64,000 bases of DNA, from contig JADJGB010000008.1 of NCBI GenBank assembly GCA_016708305.1, positions 1,860,001 through 1,924,000 on the forward strand, given 5' to 3'. The notes beneath the pieces were generated by a model. The model saw only the letters and a list, made by a program, of their open reading frames with translations, was not told the origin of the DNA and did no database searches. Of the stretch, positions 1 through 10,697 are shown piece by piece. The DNA comes from Sphingobacteriales bacterium (GTDB lineage Bacteria > Bacteroidota > Bacteroidia > Chitinophagales > Chitinophagaceae). Numbering within the stretch: the first letter of the stretch is position 1; every line of letters begins with the position of its first letter. The position numbers were made by a program, and so were the translations under genes.

Positions 1-117
1 AGAGAAAAAGCGGGTGCAGCTTCCATCATCATGAATAATGGTGGTCATATCTGTTGGGTTGCAACCATACCAGAAGGCCGCTGCCAACAAAATCAGGAGA
101 ATATTAACTGCTTTCAT
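1..117 (-). CDS. Small lipoprotein, 3' part cut by window edge
   Basis: The reverse strand from the ATG at 115-117 reads an N-terminal lipoprotein signal: MKAVNILLILL, a hydrophobic stretch, then a lipobox ending W-Y-G-C at residues 16-19, followed by NPTDMTTIIHDDGSC. Only 39 residues are visible before the window ends. The ATG overlaps the stop of the upstream anti-sigma-like gene by 14 bases, so the two are probably translationally coupled in one operon with the sigma factor. Export to the periplasm and lipid anchoring are inferred from the signal; the function is unknown. Confidence 0.6.
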   Translation of the reverse strand, partial: MKAVNILLILLAAAFWYGCNPTDMTTIIHDDGSCTRFFS

Positions 118-340
118 TTTTGTATAGTTTATTCTGGTAGCAAAAAATTGCAATCAAAACGGCTGCTGCTGCTATGGTTATTTTTTTGAGAATGAAATAT
201 AATCCCTTAGCCGGCCTCAGGTGTGGCAGGTTTTTTATTCGGGTCATTACCGTATCGGCAGTTTCCTCAGCATTGGGCTGAACAGGCGGGTTATCTTGTA
301 AATAACTTAATAATTGCTCAAAATTGTCTTTCTGATTCAT
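104..340 (-). CDS. Small single-pass membrane protein, anti-sigma-like
   Basis: A 78-residue protein starting MNQKDNFEQLL. It has a cytoplasmic, charged N-terminal half of about 50 residues and one predicted membrane helix near residues 54-70 (ITIAAAAVLIAIFCY). The start was placed at 340 because this ATG overlaps the end of the sigma-factor gene by 23 bases. A longer frame upstream would run deep inside the sigma gene. The layout sigma factor, small one-helix protein, lipoprotein is what many Bacteroidota ECF loci look like, so an anti-sigma role is inferred from position and topology. No FecR or zinc anti-sigma motif is visible. Confidence 0.55.
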   Translation of the reverse strand: MNQKDNFEQLLSYLQDNPPVQPNAEETADTVMTRIKNLPHLRPAKGLYFILKKITIAAAAVLIAIFCYQNKLYKNESS

Positions 341-883
341 TTTTAAATATTTTATTGAATTGCTGACGAATAAATTTTTTTGCCAGATATAGATTGCTTT
401 TGATTTTTTCTGGCGAAAGATGGGTAATCGCACTGATTTCTTCTACTTCCAGACCCTCCAGTTCCTTTAGTGTAAATACCAAACGTTGTTTCGGACTTAG
501 GTTTTGAGTGATACGAGTAATTATTTCGGCAACTTCTTTGTTATTCAGCCTCATATCTGCATCATTTATCGAAAATTGCCGGAAATGCTCCTCTTGAAGC
601 GGTAAAAACTGTTTTTCTTTGCAGATCTTAAAAAATCAATGCAATAATTTGTGGCAATAGCATAAAGCCAGGTGTTGAAACTAAACTTTGGGTTATATTT
701 TTCCAGGTTTTGCCAGACTTTTACAAATACTTCCTGAACTGTATCATTTGCATCTTCTTCATTACATATCATGCGGAAGGTAAAGGCAAAATTTTAGGCT
801 GAAAATGACAAACGAGTTTTCCGAACGCATCAAAATCCTTCTTTTGCTTTTTCCACCAGTTCAGCTATCTGTGTATTCTGCAT
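318..883 (-). CDS. ECF-type RNA polymerase sigma factor (frame disrupted)
   Basis: Extracytoplasmic-function sigma-70 factor that would direct RNA polymerase to a small regulon. Region 2 is visible in NEEDANDTVQEVFVKVW and FNTWLYAIATNYCIDFLR, region 4 in LSPKQRLVFTLKELEG, VEEISAITHLS and IKSNLYLAKKFIRQQF. The ATG at 881-883 gives MQNTQIAELVEKAKEG. The reading frame is broken at about three places: near 834, near 795 and in the A/T-rich run near 615. With single-base corrections it reads through at about 188 residues, normal for the family. It is transcribed away from the susC gene. The downstream small membrane gene overlaps its stop codon. Identity is clear; whether the breaks are real is not. 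Confidence 0.8.
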
Positions 884-1301
884 GGATGCCTGTTTATTAT
901 ATTATACGCAGCAACAATGCTAAGGTCGAAATTAATTGGGAGGTTTTTATAAAATTATATTTAAAGTAACCTGCAAAAATGGTTTTTGGGTAGTAAGTTT
1001 CTATTCATATCTTTTTCATGAGATGGCAATAGGAGAACAAAAATTTCATAATAACATTTATTGCAAATATATAGTGCGCTGATAACTAATATATTATGAT
1101 TGATTGTAAAATTTTATTAACAATTATTTTATTTTTAATTAACCAAATACTATTTTTATCCTCCGAAATTTATTCCAAGAAACTGTAAATCATTGCTTAT
1201 GATATAAACTTAAATTAAAAAACTATGCTATCGGGAAAAAAATGTTCTCCCAGAATTAGAATTTCACTAAAAATTAATTGTAAATCATCTAAATTATTTG
1301 T
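884..1301. other. Intergenic region between divergent sigma and susC genes
   Basis: About 420 bases of very AT-rich DNA that must hold the promoters for the leftward sigma-factor operon and the rightward susC/susD operon. No convincing Bacteroidota promoter pair (TTTG and TAnnTTTG at the right spacing), operator palindrome or small gene was found in it. Confidence 0.5.
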
Positions 1302-4300
1302 ATGATAAATAATTTGCTTCCCCAAGCTACTAAAATTAAAGGCTTTTGGAATTTTTTTTTAAAGATTAAGCTTCCAGTAATAATAATATTGGTAGCTATG
1401 CAGCATTATTCAAGTAGTGCAATGGCAAATACTGGTAATTTCTTTAAGGAATCGCATAAAAAAGATGCGGTAAAGCTGTCAATAATTAAAGAAATATCTG
1501 GTAAAGTTGTAAATGAACTTGGAGAGCCATTGAATGGCGTAAGTATTATAGATAAGGGCACCTCAAATGGCACCAGTAGCGGTGCTGATGGGTCTTTTGT
1601 TATTAACGTAAAAGACGAAAACGCTATTTTGGTATTTTCAAGTATAGGATATGATACTAAAGAATTAAGAGTCGGAGCAAGTAATAGCCTTACCGTAACA
1701 CTTATTGGCACCAAAGGCTCCATGGACGAGGTGGTAGTAGTAGGATTTGGTACGCAAAAGAAAGTAAATTTAACAGGTGCGGTATCTACAATTAACTCCA
1801 AAACATTAGATGCAAGACCCGTAACCAGCGCTACACAGGCATTACAAGGCGTTATTCCCGGCTTAAACATATCTACAGCAGGTTATGGCGGAGAGCTCAA
1901 TCAAGGAATGTCTATTAATGTTCGCGGATTAGGAACAATTGGGCAAGGGTCATCCTCATCACCGCTGATATTGATTGATGGAATGGATGGTAATATTAAT
2001 GCCATTAATATTCAAGATATTGAAAGCATATCAGTTTTAAAAGATGCGGCGGCAGCTTCCATATATGGCTCACGTGCTGCATTTGGCGTAATATTAGTTA
2101 CCACCAAAAAAGGAAAGTCGGGAAAAGCAACCGTAAACTATAATAACAATTTTCGGTTTACATCTCCCATAAATCTTCCACACATGCTTGACTCCTACAA
2201 ATTTGCCATGTACTTTAATGAAGCTTCATTAAATGACGGAGGAGGAGATATATTTAATGCAACAATGATAAAAAGAATTAAAGACTATCAAGCTGGAACA
2301 GATGACTCTGCACAACATAGAGACCCTACCAGTTCTAACTGGCCTTTATACACAGGAAGTAATGGAAATACCAATTGGTTTGATGTTTGGTACAAAAAAT
2401 CGGCCTTTGCACACGACCATAATATATCGGTGAATGGTGGTACAGATAAAAACCAATATTATTTATCTGCCAATTATTTAGGACAGGATGGTTTGCTAAA
2501 TTTCAATAAAGATCATTTGGATAGATACACATTTACAGGCAAAATCAATGCAGAAGTAAGCAAGTATGTAAAAGTATCCTATACCTCTCGTTTCATAAGG
2601 CAGGATTATGGTAAGCCTACGCACATGAATGATTTATTTTACCATAATATAGCCCGAAGGTGGCCTACCTTGCCCGTATATGACCCCAATGGGCATTACG
2701 CCATTGGAACAGAACTGGTACAAATGGTAGAAGGCGGACGCTCAAAAGATGTGGAAGACTGGCTGTACCAACAAGGTAAAATAGTAATTACACCAATGAA
2801 AAATTGGAATATTACTGCCGATTTAAACTACAAAATTTATAATAGAAATTTACATCAGGAAGTATTGCCCGCTTATGGATACAATCAAAATAACCAGCCT
2901 GTAGCCCAACCTGTTTATTGGGAAAGTGGAGGTGCATCAAAGGTGTATGAATACAACAATAAAAGCGATTATTTTGGCACCAACTTATTCTCGGATTATA
3001 GTTTTAGAATTGGAGAAAAACATAATTTTAAATTGTTAGCAGGTTTCAACTCAGAGTTAAACAAATATAGAGATTTGGGTGCTTCCAGAAGAGGGTTGAT
3101 AACTCCATTAATACCCACCATCAATACGGCAACTACCGATTCTAAAGCAGAATCAGGCGGTTATGGACATTGGGCTACTGCCGGTTTTTTTGGAAGGATT
3201 AACTATGATTATGAAAGCAAATATTTATTGGAACTAAATGGCAGATACGACGGTAGTTCCCGATTTTTGAGAGATAAGCGTTGGAATTTCTTCCCTTCAG
3301 TTTCTGCCGGATGGAATATAGCAAATGAATCATTTTTCCCTACCACAGCTAATGTTCAAGTATTAAAGCCTTCGTGCTTCCTATGGTTCACTGGGCAATC
3401 AGGCTACCACTAATTGGTATCCATTTTACCTTACACAACCATTCGGTGTAAATAATGGCAACTGGTTATTAGGCGGACAGCAACCCAATACGGCTTATGC
3501 TCCCGGACTAATTAGTGGATTATTAACTTGGGAAAGCGTAAGTAGCTGGAACTTAGGATTGGATGTAACTGCATTGAATAATCATTTAGATGTAACCGCC
3601 GAATATTTTAAACGAAAAACTTTTAACATGGTAGGCCCAGCACCAGAACTTCCTGTAATATTAGGAACAGACGTACCCGTGTTGAATAATACGGATATGG
3701 AATCAAAAGGTTGGGAACTAACCGCTACCTGGAGAAACCGAGCCGGAAATTTAAACTATTCCATACGTGGTGTGCTATCTGATGCAACGCAAACCGTAAC
3801 AAAGTATCCCAATGTAAATGGCAATATCAGCAACTATTACGATGGCAGAAAAGTGGGTGAAATTTGGGGATATACTACTATAGGTATTGCAAAATCACAA
3901 GCTGATATGAATGCACATCTAGCGTCATTGCCAAATGGTGGACAAAACGCTTTAGGCGGTAATTGGCAAGGTGGTGATATTATGTACAAAGACATCAATG
4001 GTGATGGTAAAATAGACGGTGGTGCGGGTTTACTGTCTAATTCTGGCGATAGAACCATTATAGGAAATAGCACACCAAGATATATGTATGGACTTGATTT
4101 AAATGCCGACTGGCAAGGGATAGACGTTCGTATCTTTTTTCAAGGCGTAGCCAAAAGAGACTGGGCACCAAATGGTCCTTATTTTTGGGGAGCTAACCAA
4201 AATATGTGGCAGTCTGCTGGTTTCGAAGAGCACATGGATTTTTATCGCGATGCCAACTCTCCTATGGTAAAAGCCGGATTAATGACAGAGAACTTGAACG

Positions 4301-4605
4301 CATATTATCCAAGAGTATATTTTGACGGTGGTGGTAAAAATACCAATACACAAACCAGGTATCTGCAAAATGCTTCCTATTTACGTTTGAAAAATGTACA
4401 GGTAGGATATTCACTTCCATTCAACTTGATTTCAAAATTAGGAATTTCAAAAACCAGAATTTACCTATCGGGAGAAAATCTACTTACTCTTACAAAATTA
4501 TCTAAGGTATTTGATCCTGAAACCGTTGGTTTAAGTGGCTGGAATGATGGTAAAACTTATCCATTATCTAAAGTAATTTCAGTAGGATTGAGTGTAACAT
4601 TCTAA
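1302..4605 (+). CDS. SusC/RagA-family TonB-dependent outer-membrane transporter (one frameshift)
   Basis: TonB-dependent outer-membrane channel that imports oligosaccharides or peptides captured by its SusD partner. In order: a hydrophobic signal near residues 22-42, a carboxypeptidase-regulatory-like domain (ISGKVVNELGEPLNGVSI, about residues 65-135), the SusC hallmark DEVVVVGFGTQKK near residue 142, a plug domain containing SISVLKDAAAASIYGSRAA, and a beta-barrel ending in KVISVGLSVTF. The frame breaks at about 3368-3372, where one extra base turns KLRASYGSLGNQ into an early stop at 3413; the barrel resumes in the next frame to 4605. Corrected length is about 1,100 residues, typical. susD follows after 33 bases. 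No glycoside hydrolase flanks the pair, so the substrate is unknown. Confidence 0.93.
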
Positions 4606-4638
4606 GCTTAGTGATTAATTTTTAAAATTGAAACAATT

Positions 4639-6618
4639 ATGAAAAAAAATATATTTAACAAATATTATTTCATCGGTTTCTTAGCCACTTTAATGGCAAT
4701 AAATACCGGTTGTAATAAGTTTTTAGACAGGGCACCGCTTGACAAGGTAACGCCGGATAAATTTCTAAATTCCGAATCAGATTTACAGGCTTATACAATA
4801 GCCGCATATTCCTTTCCTACACACGATGGCTGGGGTGTAGGCACATTTGGTATAGATAATCATACAGATAACCAAGCTACTACAAACTATAGCAACCGCT
4901 GGGTTCCTGGTGAATGGCGTGTACCACAATCTGGTGGTAACTGGGGTTTTGGAAACATCAGAAACATCAATTACTTCTTTGAAGCCGTTTTACCCAAATG
5001 GAAGGACAATAAGATTGCGGGAAATTCCGATAGAATCAACCATTATATCGGTGAAGCTTACTTTTTAAGAGCGTATGAATATTTTAATAAGTTAAAGGCT
5101 TTTGGCGATTTTCCTATTTTGAAAACGACTTTAACGGATCAATTAAATGTTTTGATAGATGCCTCAAAAAGAAAACCTCAAAATGAAGTAGCACGCTTTA
5201 TTATAAGTGATTTGGATTCTGCCATCAGCCTTTTGGCGGCAGCACCACCTAACGGTAAAAATAGAATTTCAAAAAATTCGGCTTTACTTTTTAAATCAAG
5301 AGTGGCTTTATATGAAGGTTCTTGGTTAAAGTTCCATCAAGGTACTGCTGCAGTTCCCGGAGGTTCCGGCTGGCCAGGTGCGGCTTCCAATCCAGGATTA
5401 ACCATTAATATTGCTGGTGAAATAGACTATTTCCTTACGCAAGCTATGAGCGCTGCTGCACAGGTAGCAGATAATGTGGCATTAGTTACCAATACAAAGG
5501 ATAATGGTTATAACTCATCTACCAACCCATATTTTACTATGTTTGGCGACCCTAACTTGGAAGGATATTCTGAAGTTTTATTTTGGCGCGCTTATGATCC
5601 TAAAAAAAGTATCAACCATAATGTAAATGCCTACCTTAACCCTAATGGTGGCAATACAGGTTATACCAAGGGTCTTGTGAATAGTTTTGTTATAGCAAAT
5701 GGTTTACCCATTTATGCTGCAGGATCTGGCTATTTGGGTGATGATTCTGTACAAATAGTAAAAAATGGTAGAGATAATAGATTAGCATTATTCATGAAAG
5801 CGCCAGGCGAACTAAGATTCTCAGACGGTGCTATAGAGCTTGAAGGCTACCCTGCAATTATTTCTAATGCTATTGAAAATAAATATGTAACGGGTTATCC
5901 GCTAAAAAAAGGCTTTTCTTACAAGCGTTCTCAAGTGGATGGACTACAAGGCGAAACCGGATCTATTGTTTTCCGTGCTGTAGAAGCTTATCTGAATTAT
6001 ATTGAAGCTAGCTATTTAAAAACAGGTAGTATAGATACAAAAGCTGATGGATACTGGAAAGCCATTCGTAATAGAGCCGGCGTAAATTCAGACTATTCCA
6101 TAACCGTAGCCGCTACTGATATGACTGAAGAAGCCAAAAATGATTTTGGAGCGTATAGTAAAGGTGCTTTATTAACAGATAAAATACTATATAATATCCG
6201 TAGAGAAAGACGTGATGAATTAATAGCGGAAGGCTTTAGAATGGATGATTTAAGAAGATGGAGAGCTTTAGATCAACTAAAAGCAAACCCATATCTTATT
6301 GAAGGATTTAAAGTTTGGGGACCTATGCAAAATTGGTATAAAAATGCAGACGGCTCTTCCAGATTAGTTGAAGCAGGAAATAATGGCGCCAATGTTTCCA
6401 AAAAATCTGAAAGCAATTATCTACGTCCTTATCGTATTAACTTAGGTGCTGGCAACCTTGCTTTAAACGGCTATAAATGGGCCGATGCACATTATTTTGA
6501 GCCTATTGCTATTCAGCATCTTTTAATCACTTCTCCTAATGGATCTGATGCAGCAGCATCTGTAATATATCAAAATCCTTATTGGCCTATACAACCAAAC
6601 TTGGGAGCTACCCAGTAG
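4639..6618 (+). CDS. SusD/RagB-family outer-membrane nutrient-binding lipoprotein
   Basis: Surface lipoprotein that caps the SusC channel and binds the incoming glycan or other nutrient. 659 residues, at the long end for the family. The signal MKKNIFNKYYFIGF ends in a lipobox with Cys at residue 25 (INTGC), followed by the family-typical NKFLDRAPLDKVTPDKF. The N-terminal helical repeats contain GEAYFLRAYEYFNKLKAFGDFPI and the C-terminal half contains LYNIRRERRDELIAEGFRMDDLRRW, both diagnostic for RagB/SusD. It follows susC by 33 bases in one operon and is closed by a strong terminator. Unlike susC it is intact. Confidence 0.95.
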   Translation: MKKNIFNKYYFIGFLATLMAINTGCNKFLDRAPLDKVTPDKFLNSESDLQAYTIAAYSFPTHDGWGVGTFGIDNHTDNQATTNYSNRWVPGEWRVPQSGGNWGFGNIRNINYFFEAVLPKWKDNKIAGNSDRINHYIGEAYFLRAYEYFNKLKAFGDFPILKTTLTDQLNVLIDASKRKPQNEVARFIISDLDSAISLLAAAPPNGKNRISKNSALLFKSRVALYEGSWLKFHQGTAAVPGGSGWPGAASNPGLTINIAGEIDYFLTQAMSAAAQVADNVALVTNTKDNGYNSSTNPYFTMFGDPNLEGYSEVLFWRAYDPKKSINHNVNAYLNPNGGNTGYTKGLVNSFVIANGLPIYAAGSGYLGDDSVQIVKNGRDNRLALFMKAPGELRFSDGAIELEGYPAIISNAIENKYVTGYPLKKGFSYKRSQVDGLQGETGSIVFRAVEAYLNYIEASYLKTGSIDTKADGYWKAIRNRAGVNSDYSITVAATDMTEEAKNDFGAYSKGALLTDKILYNIRRERRDELIAEGFRMDDLRRWRALDQLKANPYLIEGFKVWGPMQNWYKNADGSSRLVEAGNNGANVSKKSESNYLRPYRINLGAGNLALNGYKWADAHYFEPIAIQHLLITSPNGSDAAASVIYQNPYWPIQPNLGATQ

Positions 6619-6639
6619 TATTTCATAAATTGGGTATAT

Positions 6640-6677
6640 AAAAATAGCGGTTATCTTTTTTGACAGCCGCTATTTTT
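6640..6677. terminator. Intrinsic terminator after susD
   Basis: A perfect 11-bp stem: AAAAATAGCGG at 6640-6650 pairs with CCGCTATTTTT at 6667-6677 around a 16-base loop. The arms carry A and T runs, so it would work in both directions. It lies 22 bases after the susD stop codon. Confidence 0.85.
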
Positions 6678-7117
6678 ATTGTGATTGTGCATGTTAATAA
6701 ACTTGGTGACGAAAGTCCACTATCAGGCTTGTAATTGTAATTCGATGAAAGAAACTGAATAATGGGATGAAAGCAGTAATAAATTCCTATCATACTACTT
6801 GCTTGGTTTTGCAAGATTGATAAAATTGTATCTTTTAAAAGAAAGGCTTTTATAAAATTACCTTCAATCATTTTTTTGACGCATTTTTTTCAAGGTTATT
6901 GTTTACAATACGCAACAATTCCAAGTCACTACTATCTGTCATAGAACCTTTAAAACAAACTTTGTTGATACTATCATTTGAAAAAAAATGTTTAAATGAA
7001 ATCTATTTTCAAGCCCTTTTTTTTTAACTATATTTAAGTTATTAAGTCCGATTAATTATAAGAATACTTAAGTTTTTAATCAAACCATTTAATTTACTCC
7101 TCTCAACTTTTTTTTCT
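6678..7117. other. Intergenic region between susD and the subtilase gene
   Basis: About 440 bases with no convincing gene. It separates two convergent transcripts and is strongly AT-rich. The only structure seen is a copy of a dispersed repeat at 6857-6920 (listed separately), next to which a very short leftward frame from about 6955 ends in LEKNASKK. A leftward 82-codon frame at 6623-6871 runs through the terminator and has no recognisable similarity, so it is not called. Confidence 0.45.
6857..6920 (-). repeat. Dispersed intergenic repeat, copy 1
   Basis: Read on the minus strand this segment begins AATTGTTGCG and ends TTGAAGGTAAT, with the internal block CCTTGAAAAAAATGCGT. The same string occurs on the plus strand at 50053-50115 with only a few differences, and the central block recurs in degenerate form near 49846-49870. 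It may be a degraded 3' gene end spread by duplication or a small non-coding repeat. Confidence 0.55.
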
Positions 7118-7197
7118 TCACCGGCTTTTTTGAACTGCTTTCTTCGCTGGTACAATCTTGGTGGCCTGAATAGTGGCACCCGGTATTGTAATGGAAG

Positions 7198-8784
7198 CTA
7201 ATTTATAGCTTCGTAACCATTCACAATTCCACCTGAAACAGAAATGTCAGAAAGAAGCACATCATTATCGGTTCCCGGCTGCTTTACTTTTTTAATGGGT
7301 TTGCTCACCGTTTTCATTATGATTTCCTTAACCTGTGATGCAGTAAGATCGGGATAATAACTCATGATAAACGCTGCCAGTCCTGCTACTACCGGCGATG
7401 CCATACTGGTTCCCTGTTGATTTTGATAGGTATTTCCGCCGGGTACAGTAGAATAAATCTGCATACCGGGTGCAAATACATCTACTTCTTTTTTCCCGTA
7501 GTTTGAGAACGGCGCTACCAATCCTTTAGCTTTTTCGTCGCCGCTGGCGCCTACTGTAATCCAATTAACCGGCCTGGTACCATCCAGATAATAGGCAGAG
7601 GGGAAATTGAAGGTAGTATCCACGTTTTTGGCATCATTACCTGCTGCGTGAACCATCAACACACCTTTACTTTCTGCGTATTTTACTGCATCGTCCACCC
7701 ATTTTTTCTCTGGTGAAAAACTTTTACCAAAACTCATGTTAATCACTCTGGCACCGTTGTCGGCTGCATATCTGATGGCTACTGCAATATCCTTGTCATG
7801 TTCATCACCATCCGGTACGGCACGAAGGCTCATCAGTTTTACATTATCGGCCACTCCATCCATGCCTTTACCATTGTTTCTGTCAGCGCCGATAATTCCG
7901 GCTACATGTGTGCCGTGCATAGCGCCGTCTTTACTCACATAAAGGTTATTATTCCCATAAAACCGGTCATTGATATCGTTTTCATTATCGTTTACGATTT
8001 CACCGCGATAGTTTTTAGAGCCCTTGGTGTTGCTGATTTTATCTACATCTTTCTGAATCTCATCCAAAAGCATTTTATTGGTAATTTCCTGATTATCATT
8101 TTTCTCGGCAGGTAGCCATCAAAACCTCACGCAATTGGGTGGCTAAAATGTTGGTGGGTTTATAATCTTTAAGATCGGTGCAGCTATATTCTTCCTTTTT
8201 CAAATCTTTTTTGATAATGATATCGCCGCGCCTCATAAAATCAGCCATGCGTAATAGAAAATTATTTTCATCCTGATTGCCTCCTTCCTTCATCAGTTCA
8301 TCCTTGGCTCTTACCCAGGTTTCATATTCATATTTTTCAGCCGCAGGAATTTCGGCAGCAGTTTTGCCTTCATATTTGGTTTTTTTGCTCCAGTAGTACC
8401 TTGCACCTTCAAACGAATCTTTTTCTACATTTTTTGTGCCATCATTACTTCCCAAAAATTCCACCCGTGCATGTCGTCTTTATAGCCGTTTTTGTCGTCA
8501 TCCATGCCGTTTGCGGGTATTTCTTTTTCATTTACCCATAAAACGGATTTCAGATCTTCGTGCGTGGTGTCTATACCCGAATCAATAATACCCACAATAA
8601 CCGGCCTGCTTTTTAATTTTTTTTGTTTTACAAATTCATAGGCTTTATCCATGCTGATGCCATAGTAACCGTCAGCCTTCAGGTCTTTCAGGTGCCATCC
8701 GTGAGGCAGCGTGTCTTGTGCAAAAGCCGAAAAAGAAGAAAAGAGAACAATCGTAAAAAGAAAGCTAATCTTAAATAATTTCAT
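7198..8784 (-). CDS. Subtilisin-like serine protease, family S8 (two frameshifts)
   Basis: Secreted subtilase. A signal peptide (MKLFKISFLFTIVLFSSFSAFA) opens the gene at 8784. The catalytic triad is complete: Asp in GIIDSGIDTTHEDL, His in GAMHGTHVAGIIGA, and Ser in QQGTSMASPVVAGLAA. A long insertion with PTNILATQLRE lies between the Asp and His segments, as in many Bacteroidota S8 enzymes. The frame breaks in an A run at 8454-8458 and again in a T run at 8099-8103; both are single-base events and the protein reads through once they are repaired, at about 530 residues. The apparent stop at 7198 may be a third such break: one base later a frame continues with KLASITIPGATIQATKIV to a stop at 7118-7120. 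Confidence 0.88.
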
Positions 8785-9037
8785 CTGTTTAATTTTTTAT
8801 TTTTTCAATGGTTTGATGGAATTTGCTGAATAATCTTCCTTTTGGGTAGGATGGATTTGTATGGCTCATTTCACCTTGTTAATTAATATAATATTATTTA
8901 CAAACCTGCAAAGGTAGCTATATGTTATTAATAATGAATATTAAATTGCTTTTTTGCAGGCATAATATCTCCTATATCAGACGACTGACAAAAAAGATTT
9001 CTTCAAATGGAATTTCTAAATTAAAGTTAAGGTTCTT

Positions 9038-10561
9038 TTACAAGTCAAATTTGATGCCCTGTGCTAATGGCAATGCCGTACTATAGTTAATTGTATTGGT
9101 TTGCCTGCGCATATATGCTTTCCATGCATCACTGCCACTCTCGCGGCCTCCGCCGGTTTCTTTTTCACCACCAAAAGCGCCACCGATTTCGGCGCCCGAA
9201 GTACCGATATTGACGTTGGCAATACCGCAATCGCTACCGGCATGAGACAAAAACTGCTCGGCCTCTCTGAGATTCAGCGTCATTATGGAAGATGACAATC
9301 CCTGAGGTACACCATTATGAATACTGATGGCTTCTTCCAATGTTTTATATTTTAACAAATATAAAATGGGCGCAAAGGTTTCCTCCTGTACAATAGAGTA
9401 GGAGGGTAGCACCTCTGCAATGCAAGGCTTCACGTAACAACCACTTTCAAAACCTTCTCCGGTTAGTACACCACCTTCCACCACAAAAAGACCTCCTTCT
9501 ACCTTACATTTTTCAATAGCGGCTAAATAAGATTTGACAGCATCGGTGTCAATCAGTGGGCCAACGTGGTTGTGCTGGTCCAGCGGATCACCAATTTTCA
9601 GTTGAGAATAGGCATTCGCAAGCTTTTGTTTAACATTTTCATATACATCTTCATGAATAATAAGTCTTCGGGTAGAAGTGCAACGCTGCCCTGCTGTGCC
9701 CACTGCGCCAAAAAGACTCCCTAATACTGCAATATCAAGGTCCGCTTCTTTAGAAATAATGATGGCATTATTGCCTCCTAATTCTAATATCGAACGCCCT
9801 AATCGAGCGGCAACATGAGTGCCTACCGACTTGCCCATTCTGGTAGAGCCGGTGGCAGAAATTAATGGTATTCTTTCATCTTTTGACATTTGATCGCCTA
9901 TTTCCCTGCGACCCACCAATAGGCAACTCACCCCTTCGGGTACATTATTTTTAGCAAATACTTCTGCTATTATATTTTGGCAGGCTACTGCACAAAGGGC
10001 CACCTTACTGGAAGGTTTCCAGACACAACTATCACCGCAAACCCATGCCAGCATTGTGTTCCAGCTCCATACAGCCACCGGAAAGTTGAAGGCGGATATG
10101 ATGCCTACCACACCCAGCGGATGATATTGTTCGTACATTCTGTGTCCCGGTCGTTCGCTATGGATGGTGAGGCCGTAAAGTTGGCGACTTAATCCTACTG
10201 CAAAATCACAAATGTCAATCATTTCCTGCACTTCGCCCATTCCTTCCTGCAGGCTCTTGCCCATTTCGTAAGAAACTAATTGCCCGAGTGGTTCTTTATA
10301 TTTCCGCAATGCTTCACCCACCTGCCTTACTACCTCGCCGCGCTTAGGAGCGGGCCATAGCCGCCATTGCAAAAAAGCTTCCTGTGCTTTATTGATAACT
10401 TTTTCGTAATCCTCGTTAGATGCGCCGATAATACTGCCTATAAATTTTGCGTCAACGGGAGAATAGGAATCAATTTTTTCACCTGAAGGATTTAACCATT
10501 CGGTGCCGGTGCTGACGCCGGAGTTTTCTTGTTGAATTCGGAGTGCGGATAGAAAGTTCAT
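9038..10561 (-). CDS. ALDH7-family aldehyde dehydrogenase (piperidine-6-carboxylate dehydrogenase type)
   Basis: NAD-dependent aldehyde dehydrogenase of 507 residues. The catalytic Cys is in GTAGQRCTSTRR and the general-base Glu in SILELGGNNAII. The C-terminal signature NIGTSGAEIGGAFGGEK, followed by TGGGRESGSDAWK and INYSTALPLAQGIKF, is specific to the ALDH7A1/AmaB group. That group oxidises alpha-aminoadipic semialdehyde (open form of piperidine-6-carboxylate) in lysine breakdown and also handles stress-derived aldehydes. Start at 10561 gives MNFLSALRIQQ, consistent with family length. It stands alone, 136 bases downstream of panB's stop codon on the same strand; no other lysine-catabolic gene is adjacent. 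The frame is intact. Confidence 0.92.
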   Translation of the reverse strand: MNFLSALRIQQENSGVSTGTEWLNPSGEKIDSYSPVDAKFIGSIIGASNEDYEKVINKAQEAFLQWRLWPAPKRGEVVRQVGEALRKYKEPLGQLVSYEMGKSLQEGMGEVQEMIDICDFAVGLSRQLYGLTIHSERPGHRMYEQYHPLGVVGIISAFNFPVAVWSWNTMLAWVCGDSCVWKPSSKVALCAVACQNIIAEVFAKNNVPEGVSCLLVGRREIGDQMSKDERIPLISATGSTRMGKSVGTHVAARLGRSILELGGNNAIIISKEADLDIAVLGSLFGAVGTAGQRCTSTRRLIIHEDVYENVKQKLANAYSQLKIGDPLDQHNHVGPLIDTDAVKSYLAAIEKCKVEGGLFVVEGGVLTGEGFESGCYVKPCIAEVLPSYSIVQEETFAPILYLLKYKTLEEAISIHNGVPQGLSSSIMTLNLREAEQFLSHAGSDCGIANVNIGTSGAEIGGAFGGEKETGGGRESGSDAWKAYMRRQTNTINYSTALPLAQGIKFDL

Positions 10562-10697
10562 AATACTGAAGTGAAAATTGTAGAATAATAATTATTATTT
10601 TTTCGGTTGCTCAATGTAACAAAATTTCTGCTTCTTTCAAAAACTGATTATTGAATGCAAAGAAATACCCAATAAACAAAATACTTAAGCTCGCGGT

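Noticed and set aside
1406..1870. 154-codon minus-strand frame inside susC
   Set aside because: Shadow of the carboxypeptidase-like and plug region; no signal, motif or start context.
1302..6618. SusC/SusD pair as a full polysaccharide utilisation locus
   Set aside because: No glycoside hydrolase, lyase or sulfatase lies next to it; the GH2 cluster is 21 kb away and separated by housekeeping genes.
7798..8115. Plus-strand frames over the subtilase gene
   Set aside because: Antisense shadows of the catalytic domain.
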